A program made the position numbers and the translations under genes. Source: Streptomyces sp. TLI_105 (GTDB lineage: Bacteria > Actinomycetota > Actinomycetes > Streptomycetales > Streptomycetaceae). Taken from it: 64,000 nt of DNA. Shown one piece after another: positions 9,505 through 18,281 of this stretch. The stretch spans positions 6,318,501-6,382,500 of the forward strand of contig NZ_FNSM01000001.1 of the NCBI RefSeq assembly GCF_900105415.1, read 5' to 3'. Below the pieces are notes generated by a model. The model ran no database searches, had not been told where the DNA came from, and worked only from the letters and a program-made list of their open reading frames with translations. The first letter of the stretch is position 1; each line of letters begins with the position of its first letter.

Positions 9505-9906
9505 TCACTCCGTCGCGCCGGGGGCGTACGTACCGAAGCTCCATACGTTGCCCTCGGCGTCCCGGGCCGTGTAGTCCCGCGCGCCGTACTCCTGGTCTCT
9601 CGGCGGCAGCACGATCTCGATGCCCTGCGCCACCGCCCGGGCGTGGTGCTCGTCGACGTCGTCCACGCGCACGTACACCGCGGTGGGCCCGCCGTCGCCC
9701 ATCAGCTTGTCGAACTCGGTGCCGCTGCCCTTGCTGCCCAGCATCACCATGCCGTTCCCGCAGGCGAGCTCGGCGTGCATGACGCGGCCGTCCTCGCCCT
9801 CGTACACGGCGTGCTCGGTGAAGCCGAAGCCCTCCGTGAGCTGTTTGATCGCCGCCTTCGCGTCCTCGTACCGCAGCGCCGGACAGATGTCGGGGGTCCC
9901 AGCCAT
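9505..9906 (-). CDS. VOC (glyoxalase/bleomycin-resistance fold) family protein
   Basis: A 133-residue single VOC-domain protein (two beta-alpha-beta-beta-beta units) of the kind often annotated as a glyoxalase-like or PhnB-like protein. Recognisable features are the opening CPALRYEDAKAAIKQLTEGFGF, the central VYVRVDDVDEHHARA and the closing YTARDAEGNVWSFG. The start at 9906 is preceded by a GAGGAAG site; the frame continues upstream but without a better start. Substrate unknown. It ends 14 bases from the convergent gene at 8073-9491. Confidence 0.85.
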   Translation of the reverse strand: MAGTPDICPALRYEDAKAAIKQLTEGFGFTEHAVYEGEDGRVMHAELACGNGMVMLGSKGSGTEFDKLMGDGGPTAVYVRVDDVDEHHARAVAQGIEIVLPPRDQEYGARDYTARDAEGNVWSFGTYAPGATE

Positions 9907-9964
9907 CCCGATCACTTCCTCTCGATGTGACCTGGATCTCAGTCTGGCAGTCGCCACCGACAAC

Positions 9965-10855
9965 TCAGCGGAAGGTGTTGCACCGGGCCATGTCACCGGT
10001 CCGGTAGCCCTGGTAGAACCACTGCTGCCGCTGCGCCGCCGAGCCGTGCGTCCAGCTCTCCGGCGTCACCCGCCCCTGGAACCTCTCCTGGATCCGGTCG
10101 TCGCCCACGGCCGCCGCCGCGTCCAGGCCGTCCCGGATGTCCTCGTCGGTGAGCCGGGTGAGCAGCAGCCGGCCCGTCTTCTCGTCGGGGGTGGTCGTCG
10201 CGTGCCGCGCCCAGACCCCGGCGTAGCAGTCGGCCTGGAGCTCGACCCGCACGGCGTTGGAGTCCGCGCCGGTCCGCCCGTCCTGGGCGCGGCCGAGGGT
10301 CCCCATCAGGTTCTGGACGTGGTGGCCGTACTCGTGCGCCACCACGTACGCCTGGGCGAAGGGCCCGCCGGTCGAGCCGAACTTGGTCCGCAGCTCGTCG
10401 AAGAAGCCCAGGTCCAGATAGACCTGCCGGTCGCCGGGGCAGTAGAAGGGCCCCACCGCCGAGGTCGCCGAGCCGCACGCGGTGCCGACCCGCTCGGTGA
10501 ACATCACGGTGGTGGCGTTCCCGTAGGTGCCGCCCCGGCGCGGGTACTCGCTCCGCCAGTAGTCCTGCACGCTGTTGACGACGGCGACGATCCGGCAGTC
10601 CTGGCGCGCGTTGGCGTCCGAGCCCTTCTTGCAGCTCTGGTTCACCTGGGCCGCGGACGAGGAGCTCGCGGCCGGCTCGTCACCGCCGGAGGAGAGCCCG
10701 AGCTGGTCCGGCCCCACCCCGAAGAGCACGCCCAGGATCAGGGCGACGAGGCCGATGACGCCGCCGCCGACGGTCGCCCTGCCGCCGGGGATGCGGCTGC
10801 CGCGGACGTCCCGTACCTCCGAGGTGTCCAGGTCGGCGTCGTCGTCGAACTGCAC
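9965..10855 (-). CDS. Neutral zinc metallopeptidase, YpfJ family, membrane-anchored
   Basis: A 296-residue member of the YpfJ/KPN_02809 neutral zinc metallopeptidase family. A short acidic N-terminus is followed by one transmembrane helix (about residues 28-48, [19 protein letters not shown]), then an extracellular domain. The zinc-binding motif HEYGHH lies in [16 protein letters not shown]. Paired cysteines (CKKG, CRIV, CGSA, CPGD) could form disulfides outside the cell. The GTG at 10855 follows a GGAGG site. Family function is not well defined; a cell-surface protease role is inferred. Confidence 0.88.
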   Translation of the reverse strand: MQFDDDADLDTSEVRDVRGSRIPGGRATVGGGVIGLVALILGVLFGVGPDQLGLSSGGDEPAASSSSAAQVNQSCKKGSDANARQDCRIVAVVNSVQDYWRSEYPRRGGTYGNATTVMFTERVGTACGSATSAVGPFYCPGDRQVYLDLGFFDELRTKFGSTGGPFAQAYVVAHEYGHHVQNLMGTLGRAQDGRTGADSNAVRVELQADCYAGVWARHATTTPDEKTGRLLLTRLTDEDIRDGLDAAAAVGDDRIQERFQGRVTPESWTHGSAAQRQQWFYQGYRTGDMARCNTFR

Positions 10856-11123
10856 GGTCCACCACCCTCCGCGTCGCTGTCGCGGCGGTGGCCGCCGCCC
10901 TGCGCCGAGTATCGGGTGATCTCGCCCCGCTCGCCCCTTTTTAGACGCATCGGCAGGAATGTGAGAAAGATCCGAATCCGCCTGCCGTACCCGTATGGCC
11001 GAAAACCAGTTGCAGGCGCCCGTTAGACTGGCCGCATGGCCATTCTCCTTTGGGTGCATTAGCGGCGTCGAAGCCCGCCACCAGCCGTCCTTCCGCCCTT
11101 TCCCACCGCCCTGGAGTCTGTCC

Positions 11124-12722
11124 GTGATCACCGCTTCCGGCATCGAGCTGCGCGCCGGCGCCCGCGTCCTCATCGAATCCGCTTCCTTCCGCGTCGCCAA
11201 GGGCGACCGCATCGGCCTCGTCGGCCGCAACGGAGCGGGCAAGACCACGCTCACCAAGTGCCTCGCCGGCGAGGGCCAGCCGGCCGCCGGCAGCATCGCC
11301 CGCTCCGGCGAGGTCGGCTACCTTCCGCAGGACCCGCGCACCGGCGACCTCGACGTCCTGGCCCGCGACCGCATCCTCTCCGCCCGAGGCCTCGACACCC
11401 TCATCAAGAAGATGCGGATGAACGAGGAGCGCATCGCCACCGGCTCCGGCGCCACCCGCGACAAGGCGCTGCGACAGTACGAGCGCCAGGAGACCGAGTT
11501 CCTGACCAAGGGCGGGTACGCGGCCGAGGCCGAGGCCTCCACCATCGCCGCCGCCCTCGGCCTGCCCGACCGGGTCATGGGCCAGCCGCTGCACACCCTC
11601 TCCGGCGGTCAGCGCCGCCGCGTCGAGCTCGCCCGGATCCTCTTCTCCGACGCCGACACCCTGCTCCTCGACGAGCCCACGAACCACCTCGACGCCGACT
11701 CCATCGTCTGGCTGCGCGACTACCTGAAGACCTACCGCGGCGGCTTCATCGTCATCTCCCACGACGTCGACCTCGTCGAGACCGTGGTGAACAAGGTCTT
11801 CTACCTGGACGCCAACCGCTCCACGATCGACGTCTACAACATGGGCTGGAAGCTCTACCAGCAGCAGCGCGAGGCGGACGAGAAGCGCCGCAAGCGCGAG
11901 CGCCAGAACGCCGAGAAGAAGGCCGCCGCGCTCAACTCGCAGGCCGACAAGATGCGCGCCAAGGCCACCAAGACCGTCGCCGCGCAGAACATGGCCAAGC
12001 GCGCCGAGCGGCTGCTCTCCGGCCTGGAGGCGGTCCGGGCCTCCGACAAGGTCGCCAAGCTCCGCTTCCCCGAGCCGGCGCCCTGCGGCAAGACCCCGCT
12101 GACGGCCGAGGGGCTCTCCAAGTCCTACGGCTCGCTGGAGATCTTCACCGATGTGAGCCTCGCGATCGACAAGGGCTCGCGCGTCGTCATCCTCGGCCTC
12201 AACGGCGCGGGCAAGACGACCCTGCTGCGCCTCCTCGGCGGCGTCGAGAAGCCCGACACCGGCGAGGTCACCCCGGGTCACGGCCTGAAGCTCGGCTACT
12301 ACGCCCAGGAGCACGAAACGCTCGACCCCGAGCGGACCGTCCTGGAGAACATGCGCTCCGCCGCGCCCGACCTCGACCTCGTCGACGTGCGCAAGACGCT
12401 CGGCTCCTTCCTCTTCTCCGGCGACGACGTCGACAAGCCGGCCGGCGTCCTCTCCGGCGGCGAGAAGACCCGGCTCGCGCTCGCGACCCTCGTCGTCTCC
12501 TCGGCGAACGTGCTGCTCCTCGACGAGCCCACCAACAACCTGGACCCGGCCAGCCGCGAGGAGATCCTCGGCGCGCTGCGCACGTACAAGGGCGCCGTCG
12601 TCCTCGTCACCCACGACGAGGGCGCCGTGGAGGCGCTCGACCCGGAGCGGATCATCCTGCTCCCGGACGGCGTCGAGGACCTGTGGGGCGCGGACTACGC
12701 GGACCTGGTGGCCCTCGCCTGA
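11124..12722 (+). CDS. ABC-F family ATP-binding protein (ribosome-associated type)
   Basis: A 532-residue protein with two ABC ATPase domains and no membrane segment. Domain 1 has Walker [10 protein letters not shown] and signature LSGGQRRR; domain 2 has GLNGAGKTT and LSGGEKTR. The linker (about residues 240-310, rich in Lys/Arg/Glu/Ala) matches the P-site tRNA interaction motif of ABC-F proteins. This architecture acts on ribosomes, either as a translation factor (Uup/EttA type) or in antibiotic protection; the housekeeping context favours the former. The GTG start has a GGAG site seven bases upstream. Confidence 0.9.
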   Translation: MITASGIELRAGARVLIESASFRVAKGDRIGLVGRNGAGKTTLTKCLAGEGQPAAGSIARSGEVGYLPQDPRTGDLDVLARDRILSARGLDTLIKKMRMNEERIATGSGATRDKALRQYERQETEFLTKGGYAAEAEASTIAAALGLPDRVMGQPLHTLSGGQRRRVELARILFSDADTLLLDEPTNHLDADSIVWLRDYLKTYRGGFIVISHDVDLVETVVNKVFYLDANRSTIDVYNMGWKLYQQQREADEKRRKRERQNAEKKAAALNSQADKMRAKATKTVAAQNMAKRAERLLSGLEAVRASDKVAKLRFPEPAPCGKTPLTAEGLSKSYGSLEIFTDVSLAIDKGSRVVILGLNGAGKTTLLRLLGGVEKPDTGEVTPGHGLKLGYYAQEHETLDPERTVLENMRSAAPDLDLVDVRKTLGSFLFSGDDVDKPAGVLSGGEKTRLALATLVVSSANVLLLDEPTNNLDPASREEILGALRTYKGAVVLVTHDEGAVEALDPERIILLPDGVEDLWGADYADLVALA

Positions 12723-13087
12723 CCCTCCGAGGGGCGTCCCGGGGCCTCGTCCGGCCCCGGATGATCATCCCGGGCTGGATCATTCGGCTCATGGGTGATC
12801 CGTCATCTGAGTGAGGATCTCTCGTACCTCCCGGCGCGGTGCTCTGCCGAATCCTTCCGGCAGACCCGCGCCGTACGCGTGTTCCCCTTGCTGCGCTGAC
12901 CTGGCACTTCCCGTACCGACCGGTTCGAAGGCGCGTTTCCAGCCCCCCGGAATGCAGGCTTCCGTTCGTGATGACGGCGTACTCGTCCACAAACCCGGCG
13001 GCACGGACCTTGTCGAATGGGTGGCCAGGACGGACGGGAGGGGTGATCATGAGAAGTCCAGAGCGCACTTCCCATGAGGAGGCACGG
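12723..13087. other. Intergenic region with terminator and short palindromes
   Basis: No gene can be supported here. It starts with a hairpin (see 12739-12760), then a perfect 12-bp palindrome GGATGATCATCC at 12759-12770, and a short stem (CTGCCG...CGGCAG) near 12844-12863. The promoter of the downstream HTH gene must lie in the right part, but I could not identify -35/-10 boxes with confidence. Confidence 0.5.
12739..12760 (+). terminator. Hairpin terminator after the ABC-F gene
   Basis: Stem CCGGGGC (12739-12745) pairs with GCCCCGG (12754-12760), 17 bases after the stop of the ABC-F gene. GC-rich with no T-tract. Confidence 0.55.
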
Positions 13088-13309
13088 GTGGCCGAGACTC
13101 TGAAGAAGGGCAGCCGGGTGACCGGCGCCGCGCGCGACAAGCTCGCGGCAGACCTGAAGAAGAAGTACGACTCCGGTGCGAGCATCCGGGCGCTGGCCGA
13201 GGAAACCGGCCGCTCCTACGGGTTCGTCCACCGGATGCTGAGCGAGTCCGGAGTCACGCTGCGCGGACGCGGCGGAGCGACACGGGGCAAGAAGGCGGCC
13301 TCGGCCTGA
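13088..13309 (+). CDS. Small helix-turn-helix protein
   Basis: A 73-residue basic protein with one helix-turn-helix around residues 20-48 (KKYDSGASIRALAEETGRSY) followed by GFVHRMLSESGV and a Lys/Arg/Gly-rich tail. This small HTH protein is conserved across streptomycetes. The start is the GTG at 13088, six bases after AGGAGG; an in-frame ATG at 13050 lacks such a site. A DNA-binding role is inferred from the fold; targets are unknown. Confidence 0.85.
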   Translation: MAETLKKGSRVTGAARDKLAADLKKKYDSGASIRALAEETGRSYGFVHRMLSESGVTLRGRGGATRGKKAASA

Positions 13310-13321
13310 CATCGGGGCGGC

Positions 13322-13362
13322 TCGACCGGTCCACCGGGACCTCCCGGTGGGCACCCGGTCGA
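13322..13362 (+). terminator. Two-part hairpin terminator after the HTH gene
   Basis: Inner stem CCACCGGGA/TCCCGGTGG (13331-13339 with 13342-13350) sits inside an outer stem TCGACCGG/CCGGTCGA (13322-13329 with 13355-13362). It lies just after the stop at 13309. Confidence 0.7.
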
Positions 13363-13442
13363 CCCTGCGGTCGGCCAGGTGGTTACTGTGCAGTCACTTA
13401 GCATCTCGCATGCAGTGCTGCACCGGAACCGGAGGCGCCCCC

Positions 13443-14243
13443 ATGACTACGCTCGACGACTCTGAGCTCGTGTTCGACAAGGACGGTGTACGGCTCACCG
13501 TCGAGGACGCCGTTGCCACGGTGACCCTGACCAATCCGGCGAAGCGCAACGCCCAGTCTCCCGCTCTGTGGCGGGCGTTGACGGAAGCCGGCCGGTCGTT
13601 GCCCGGCAGCGTGCGGGTCGTCGTTCTGCGCGGCGAGGGCAAGTCCTTCTCCGCCGGACTCGACCGGCAGGCGTTCACGCCCGAGGGCTTCGACGGCGAG
13701 CCGTCCTTCCTCGACCTCGCGCGCGGTTCCGACGAGGACCTCGACGCGGTCATCGCCGAGTACCAGGAGGCGTTCACCTGGTGGCGCCGCAGCGACCTCG
13801 TGTCGATCGCGGCCGTCCAGGGCCACGCCATCGGCGCGGGCTTCCAGCTCGCCCTCGCCTGCGACCTGCGGGTCGTCGCCGAGGACGTGCAGTTCGCCAT
13901 GCGCGAGACCAGCCTGGGCCTCGTCCCGGACCTGACCGGGACGCACCCGCTCGTCTCGCTCGTCGGCTACGCCCGCGCGCTGGAGATCTGCGCCACCGGC
14001 CGCTTCGTGCACGCGGAGGAGGCCGAGCGCATCGGTCTCGCCAACCTGTCCGTGCCCGCCGACGAGCTCGACGCGGCGGTACGGGACCTCAGCGCCGCCC
14101 TGCTCGCGGCGCCCCGCGACGCGGTCACCGAGACCAAGGCGCTGCTCCAGGGCGTCTCCGGCCGCTCCTACGAGGAGCAGCGCATCGCCGAGCGCGCCGC
14201 CCAGGCCCGCCGCCTGCGCGACCTGGCGGGCCTCGGCGACTGA
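13443..14243 (+). CDS. Enoyl-CoA hydratase/isomerase family protein
   Basis: A 266-residue crotonase-fold protein. Recognisable parts are AVATVTLTNPAKRNAQS at the N-terminus, the oxyanion-hole stretch GEGKSFSAGLDR and the second oxyanion element AIGAGFQLALACDLRV. These enzymes hydrate or isomerise enoyl-CoA thioesters in fatty acid or side-chain degradation. The position of one classical glutamate is not obvious from reading, so the exact reaction is open. The ATG at 13443 follows a GGAGG site. It stands alone, convergent with the next gene. Confidence 0.88.
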   Translation: MTTLDDSELVFDKDGVRLTVEDAVATVTLTNPAKRNAQSPALWRALTEAGRSLPGSVRVVVLRGEGKSFSAGLDRQAFTPEGFDGEPSFLDLARGSDEDLDAVIAEYQEAFTWWRRSDLVSIAAVQGHAIGAGFQLALACDLRVVAEDVQFAMRETSLGLVPDLTGTHPLVSLVGYARALEICATGRFVHAEEAERIGLANLSVPADELDAAVRDLSAALLAAPRDAVTETKALLQGVSGRSYEEQRIAERAAQARRLRDLAGLGD

Positions 14244-14351
14244 CGCACGCGCGCGTGAAGGACGGCTGACGCGCGCGCCCGGGGCAGTGCCGAACGCGCG
14301 CCGGAAGCGGCGCACGCGCGCGTCCGGCGCAGTGCCCACGCACGCGCGCGT
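14244..14351. repeat. Degenerate CGCGCG-rich repeat cluster between convergent genes
   Basis: This 108-base spacer contains five degenerate units, each with a run such as ACGCGCGCG. Three of them carry the perfect palindrome ACGCGCGCGT (14247-14256, 14314-14323, 14342-14351), and phrases like GGCAGTGCC or GGCGCAGT recur between them. The repeats are confined to the space between the two convergent stop codons. Confidence 0.7.
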
Positions 14352-15038
14352 TCAGCGCAGTTCCGACACCAGTACCGTGACCGCGGTCGCCCCATCGGCG
14401 GCCGCGGTCGCGGCGTTCCGGGCGGCGCGGGCCACGTCCAGCGGGCGGTGACCGGCCGTCACGGCCAGCTCCACCCGCACCCCCTCCGGGCCCCGGTGCA
14501 CCGGTGGTCCCCAGGCGTCCGTCACGCCCGCCACGCCCTCGACCCGCAGGACGGCCAGGGCCACCGGATCGTCCGTCGCCGGGGCCGGCCGCCCCGGCGG
14601 GGGAGCGGCCGGACCCGCCGCCGGCTCCGCGTCGAACAGCTCCGTCACCCGCAGGTCCACGGCCGTCACGAGCAGCCCGAGTCCGTCCCGCGCCGCCCCG
14701 AGCAGGGCCGCCCGCAGCTCCTCGGCCAGCTCCGGCAGCGGACGGCCCGCGACCGCCCCGAAGTCCGCGGTGATCCGCAGCACCCCCGGCCCGAGCGCGC
14801 CCGGCGGCACCGGAAACGGCTCGGCCCCCGCCGCCCCCTCGTTCTCGGCCTCCAGGTCGGGCCCGACCCGGAGCCTGCCCGGCACCACTCCCCGTACCGC
14901 CGCGGCGGCCGGGTCGAGGACACCCCGCACCGCCCGCTCGGTGATCCACGAGCCGTCCCCGGCCGTCCCGAGCGGGAGCAGCCTGCCCGGCGCGAGCCGC
15001 TCCCGTACCGCCGCCGTCCATCCTTCAGCCGTCGTCAT
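14352..15038 (-). CDS. Conserved streptomycete protein annotated elsewhere as nucleopolyhedrovirus P10 family
   Basis: A 228-residue protein, rich in Ala/Pro/Gly, that I recognise as the gene usually found next to the Asp23 operon in streptomycetes and labelled nucleopolyhedrovirus P10 family. That name reflects a weak domain match and says nothing about function. Two long conserved blocks (ITERAVRGVLDPAAAAVRG; LRITADFGAVAGRPLPEL) are separated by a Pro-rich loop (PAAPPPGRPAP). The C-terminal half resembles the Asp23-like pattern of beta strands and helices, which may mean a distant relationship to its divergent neighbour. Start at the ATG 15038. Confidence 0.7.
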   Translation of the reverse strand: MTTAEGWTAAVRERLAPGRLLPLGTAGDGSWITERAVRGVLDPAAAAVRGVVPGRLRVGPDLEAENEGAAGAEPFPVPPGALGPGVLRITADFGAVAGRPLPELAEELRAALLGAARDGLGLLVTAVDLRVTELFDAEPAAGPAAPPPGRPAPATDDPVALAVLRVEGVAGVTDAWGPPVHRGPEGVRVELAVTAGHRPLDVARAARNAATAAADGATAVTVLVSELR

Positions 15039-15131
15039 TCCCCCAGCCTGCCGCATTCCTGGCGCGAAGCGGGGCAAGTCGCCTTAATGTGGGCGAAGAA
15101 CCCCGAAATGTGACGGAAGGGGCTAAAACTC

Positions 15132-15608
15132 ATGACGGACACCACTTACTCAGGAGACTCCGGGACGGACGAACCGCGCCGCGGCTCCATGGTCAAGCGG
15201 GGCGGCGGGCCGGCGGCCTCCCGGGGCCGGACGACGATCGCCGACGGCGTCGTGGAGAAGATCGCCGGGCTCGCCGCGCGTGACGTCGACGGCGTCCACG
15301 CCATGGGCAGCGGCTTCTCCCGTACCTTGGGCGCCGTCCGCGACCGGGTGCCCGGCGGAGGCGGCGGCAAGTCGGGGGTCACCCGAGGCGTCAAGGCCGA
15401 GGTCGGCGAGGTGCAGACCGCACTCGACCTGGAGATCGTCGTCGACTACGGCGTCTCCATCGCCGACGTCGCCGGCGACGTCAGGGAGAACGTCATCGCC
15501 GCCGTGGAGCGGATGACGGGCCTCGAAGTCGTCGAGGTCAACATCGCGGTCAGCGACGTGAAGCTTCCCGAGGACGAGGAAGAGGAGCCGGAGCCCCGAC
15601 TCCAGTAG
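15132..15608 (+). CDS. Asp23/Gls24 family envelope stress protein
   Basis: A 158-residue Asp23/Gls24 (PF03780) protein. The family core runs from about residue 33 (RTTIADGVVEKIAGLAARDV) through DLEIVVDYGVSIADVAGDVR to EVVEVNIAVSDVKLP, with a charged tail. In firmicutes such proteins are abundant membrane-associated stress proteins held by AmaP. It is the first gene of a five-gene rightward operon that ends with AmaP. The start has an AAGGGG site. Confidence 0.92.
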   Translation: MTDTTYSGDSGTDEPRRGSMVKRGGGPAASRGRTTIADGVVEKIAGLAARDVDGVHAMGSGFSRTLGAVRDRVPGGGGGKSGVTRGVKAEVGEVQTALDLEIVVDYGVSIADVAGDVRENVIAAVERMTGLEVVEVNIAVSDVKLPEDEEEEPEPRLQ

Positions 15609-15650
15609 TCGTCGGAACCCCGGCGACAAGGGCCAGGAAAGGGACTCGGA

Positions 15651-15842
15651 ATGAGCATGGCGGTGGTCGGCCTGCTGGCCGGCATGGCTCTCGGATTCGC
15701 CGGATACTTCGGTGGCTTCGGAGCGTTTCTACTGGTCGCGGCCCTCGGCGCGGTCGGCTTCGTGGCCGGGCGGTTCCTCGACGGGGACCTCGAACCCGGA
15801 GATCTGTTCCGGGGACGCGAACGCGGCGACCGGCGGCGGTGA
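15651..15842 (+). CDS. Small two-helix membrane protein in the Asp23 operon
   Basis: A 63-residue protein with two adjoining glycine-rich hydrophobic helices (residues 3-22 and 25-42) and a basic, acidic-residue-mixed tail (RGRERGDRRR). Size, position and pattern are those of the DUF2273-like small integral membrane proteins found beside Asp23 genes. Its job is unknown; a membrane partner of the Asp23 proteins is a reasonable inference. Confidence 0.8.
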   Translation: MSMAVVGLLAGMALGFAGYFGGFGAFLLVAALGAVGFVAGRFLDGDLEPGDLFRGRERGDRRR

Positions 15843-15848
15843 CCCGAG

Positions 15849-16217
15849 GTGGTGACGGACCTGGCAGACGATCCGGTACGGGACGGGGTGCGGGACCGGG
15901 GGGCGACCACCATCGCCGACCGCGTCGTCGCGAAGATCGCCGCCCAGGCGGCCGGAGAGGCCCTCGACTCCGTCCCCGAAGGGGGATCGAAGCCACATGC
16001 CTCGGTGGTCGTCCACCGGGACACCGCCCGTGTCTCGGTGAGCCTCGACCTCGACTACCCCTCCGACGTCGGCCGCCAGTGCGGCGCCGTCCGGAGTCGG
16101 GTACGCACCCGCGTGGAGGGGCTCGTCGGTCTGGAGGTCCATGAGGTGACCGTCCACGTCGAGCACCTCCACTCCGCGCACACCCGCCACACCTCGCCGA
16201 GGGGCCGCCTCGCATGA
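15849..16217 (+). CDS. Second Asp23/Gls24-type protein
   Basis: A 122-residue protein with a second, more divergent Asp23-like core: GATTIADRVVAKIAAQAAGEAL matches the opening of the first copy, and TARVSVSLDLDYPSDV and LEVHEVTVHVEHL match the later strands. It starts with GTG six bases after the previous gene and its stop overlaps the next start (ATGA), so the genes are translationally linked. Confidence 0.85.
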   Translation: MVTDLADDPVRDGVRDRGATTIADRVVAKIAAQAAGEALDSVPEGGSKPHASVVVHRDTARVSVSLDLDYPSDVGRQCGAVRSRVRTRVEGLVGLEVHEVTVHVEHLHSAHTRHTSPRGRLA

Positions 16218-16867
16218 CCACCACCCCGGAAACGGACCCCACAGCGAGCGCGGGCCCCCCGGCCGGACCCGCCGACGGCGCGGCGGTCGTCCCGGCCGAC
16301 GTGCCGACGCCCCGCGCCCGCCGCTTCTGGTCCGTCCGCCGCATCCCCGCCGCCCTCCTCGCGGCCGTCGTCCTCGGCGCCGCCGGGCTGCTCCTCTACG
16401 ACATCGCGGCCGTACGGGCCGACCGCTCCGCGATGGCCTGGCGGCGCCGGCTGGCCCACGCCCTCGCGACCCGGCCCCTCGACGACGTGGTGATCGTCGC
16501 CGGTGCGGCCGTCGCCGTCCTGCTCGGCCTCTGGCTCCTCGTCCTGGCCCTCACCCCGGGGCTGCGCGACGTCCTCCCGATGCGCCGCGAGCACACCGAC
16601 GTGCGGGCCGGGCTGGACCGCGAGGCCGCCGCCCTCATCCTGCGGGACCGCGTCATGGAGGTCTCCGGGGTCCGGTCCGCCCGGGTGAGCGTCCGCCGCG
16701 CCAAGGTCGGCGTCCGGGCGGTGTCCCACTTCCGCGCCCTCGACGAGGTCCGCGCCGACGTGGAGACGGCGCTCGCCTCCGGCGTCGACGAGCTCGGCCT
16801 CGCCCACCCGCCCACGCGGGCGGTGCGGGTGGCCCGGCCGTCGCGGAAGGAAAGGAAGGCCAAGTGA
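16214..16867 (+). CDS. DUF6286-type membrane protein
   Basis: A 217-residue protein with a Pro/Ala-rich cytoplasmic N-terminus, two hydrophobic segments (about residues 44-62 and 96-118) and a basic C-terminal domain that again has an Asp23-like outline (MEVSGVRSARVSVRRAKVGV). Its position between the Asp23 copies and amaP, with four-base overlaps on both sides, matches the DUF6286 genes of streptomycete Asp23 operons. Confidence 0.8.
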   Translation: MTTTPETDPTASAGPPAGPADGAAVVPADVPTPRARRFWSVRRIPAALLAAVVLGAAGLLLYDIAAVRADRSAMAWRRRLAHALATRPLDDVVIVAGAAVAVLLGLWLLVLALTPGLRDVLPMRREHTDVRAGLDREAAALILRDRVMEVSGVRSARVSVRRAKVGVRAVSHFRALDEVRADVETALASGVDELGLAHPPTRAVRVARPSRKERKAK

Positions 16868-17451
16868 CCGTCGTCCTCCGGCGCGTCAACCGCGTCCTGC
16901 TCGGTCTCGCCGGGCTGCTCCTCGTGGTCGTCGGCGGCGCCGTCCTCGCCGCCGCCCTCGACCTGTCCGTACCGTCCTGGTGGCCCTGGTCGGGCCCCTC
17001 CGACGTGCTGCTCTCCACCGCCGACCGGCAGCGCTGGCGGGACGAGAGCTGGTGGTGGCCGGTGGTCATCGCCGTCCTCGGGCTCATCGTCCTGCTGGCC
17101 CTGTGGTGGCTGCTCGTCCAGTTCCGGCGGGCCCGGCTCGCCGAGGTCCTCGTCGACACCGGCGACGGCGAGGAGGCGGTCCTGCGCGGCAGTGCCCTGA
17201 AGAGCGTCCTGGAGGCGGACGCCGCCTCGCAGGACGGCGTCGCCCGGGCCAAGGTCGCCCTCACGGGCCGCCGCGCCGCCCCCCGGACCCGGATCGCGCT
17301 CCTCCTGGAGCCGCACGCCTCCCCGGGCGACGCCCTGTCCACCCTCAGCACCCGGGCCCTCGCCCACGCCCGCACGTCGGCGGGACTGCCCGCCCTGCCC
17401 ACCGAGGCGCGGCTGCGCGCGGTGAAGCACCGCGCCCGCCGGGTCGCCTGA
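16864..17451 (+). CDS. amaP: Alkaline shock response membrane anchor protein
   Basis: A 195-residue protein with two transmembrane helices (about residues 10-32 and 64-83) and a cytoplasmic C-terminal domain. The arrangement fits AmaP, which anchors Asp23 to the membrane in staphylococci. It starts with GTG overlapping the upstream stop and closes the operon. The operon as a whole would form a membrane-tethered Asp23 scaffold; what it senses in streptomycetes is not known to me. Confidence 0.85.
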   Translation: MTVVLRRVNRVLLGLAGLLLVVVGGAVLAAALDLSVPSWWPWSGPSDVLLSTADRQRWRDESWWWPVVIAVLGLIVLLALWWLLVQFRRARLAEVLVDTGDGEEAVLRGSALKSVLEADAASQDGVARAKVALTGRRAAPRTRIALLLEPHASPGDALSTLSTRALAHARTSAGLPALPTEARLRAVKHRARRVA

Positions 17452-17455
17452 GGGC

Positions 17456-17485
17456 CCGGACCCTCGCCCGAGGGCGGGGGTCCGG
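17456..17485 (+). terminator. Hairpin terminator after the Asp23/AmaP operon
   Basis: Stem CCGGACCC (17456-17463) pairs with GGGTCCGG (17478-17485) with an inner CGCCC/GGGCG extension. It lies five bases after the amaP stop. Confidence 0.65.
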
Positions 17486-17521
17486 ACGCCGTCGCCCGAA
17501 GGACGGACCGTCGCCCCGGGA

Positions 17522-18277
17522 TCAGAATCCGGCGCGCGCCCCGCCGTCCACCGGCAGCATCAGCCCCGTCAGGTACGACGCGGCCGGCGAGAGCACGAAG
17601 GCCGCCGTGCGTCCGAACTCCTCCGGGGCGCCGTAGCGCCGCAGCGGGATCGTGAGCTCGTTCGCCGCGCGGGCCGCGTCCGCGTCGCCGGAGAGCGCGT
17701 CGAGGGAGCGGACCCGGTCCGTGTCGATGCGGCTCGGCAGCAGACCGACGACCCGGATCCCGCGCGGGCCCAGGTCGTTGGCGAGGGACTTGGCGAAGCC
17801 GGCCAGTCCCGGGCGGAGCCCGTTGGAGATGGTGAGGCCGGGGATCGGCTCGTGGACGGAGCCGGACAGGACGAAGCCGATGACCCCGCCCTCGCCGAGC
17901 GTCTCGGCGGCCGCGCGGGCCAGCCGCACCGCCCCCAGGAAGACCGTGTCGAAGGCGGCCGCCCACTCCTCGTCGGTGTTGTCCGCCGCGAAACCGGGCG
18001 CCGGGCCGCCGACGCTGATCAGGATGCCGTCGAAGCCCCCGAAGCGGGCCCGCGCCTCGGCGATCAGCCGGGCCGGGGTCCCCGGGTCGGTGTTGTCGGC
18101 GGCGATCCCGGCCGCCCCCTCGCCCAGCTCGGCCACCGCGTCGGCGACCGTCTTCTCCTCGCGCCCGGTGACCAGCACCTTCGCGCCCTCGGCGAGCAGC
18201 GCCTCGGCCGAGGCCCGGCCGAGCCCCCGCGTCGCACCGGTCACCACGTACACACGGTCCTTCAGTCCAAGATCCAT
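17522..18277 (-). CDS. SDR family NAD(P)-dependent oxidoreductase
   Basis: A 251-residue classical-fold short-chain dehydrogenase. The cofactor motif TGATRGLG is near residues 14-21. The catalytic Ser region reads GFVLSGSVHEPIPGLTISNGLRPG, where the usual Tyr-x-x-x-Lys is not present in its normal form: the stretch has SNGLRPG where YxxxK is expected. Such divergence is common in a subgroup of actinobacterial SDRs, so activity is uncertain. It starts four bases after the GH15 gene and is the last gene of that unit. Confidence 0.85.
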   Translation of the reverse strand: MDLGLKDRVYVVTGATRGLGRASAEALLAEGAKVLVTGREEKTVADAVAELGEGAAGIAADNTDPGTPARLIAEARARFGGFDGILISVGGPAPGFAADNTDEEWAAAFDTVFLGAVRLARAAAETLGEGGVIGFVLSGSVHEPIPGLTISNGLRPGLAGFAKSLANDLGPRGIRVVGLLPSRIDTDRVRSLDALSGDADAARAANELTIPLRRYGAPEEFGRTAAFVLSPAASYLTGLMLPVDGGARAGF

Positions 18278-18281
18278 GCCC

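Noticed and set aside
11258..12814. Long plus-strand open frame within the ABC-F gene
   Set aside because: It is out of frame with two intact ABC domains and reads as Arg/Pro-rich sequence.
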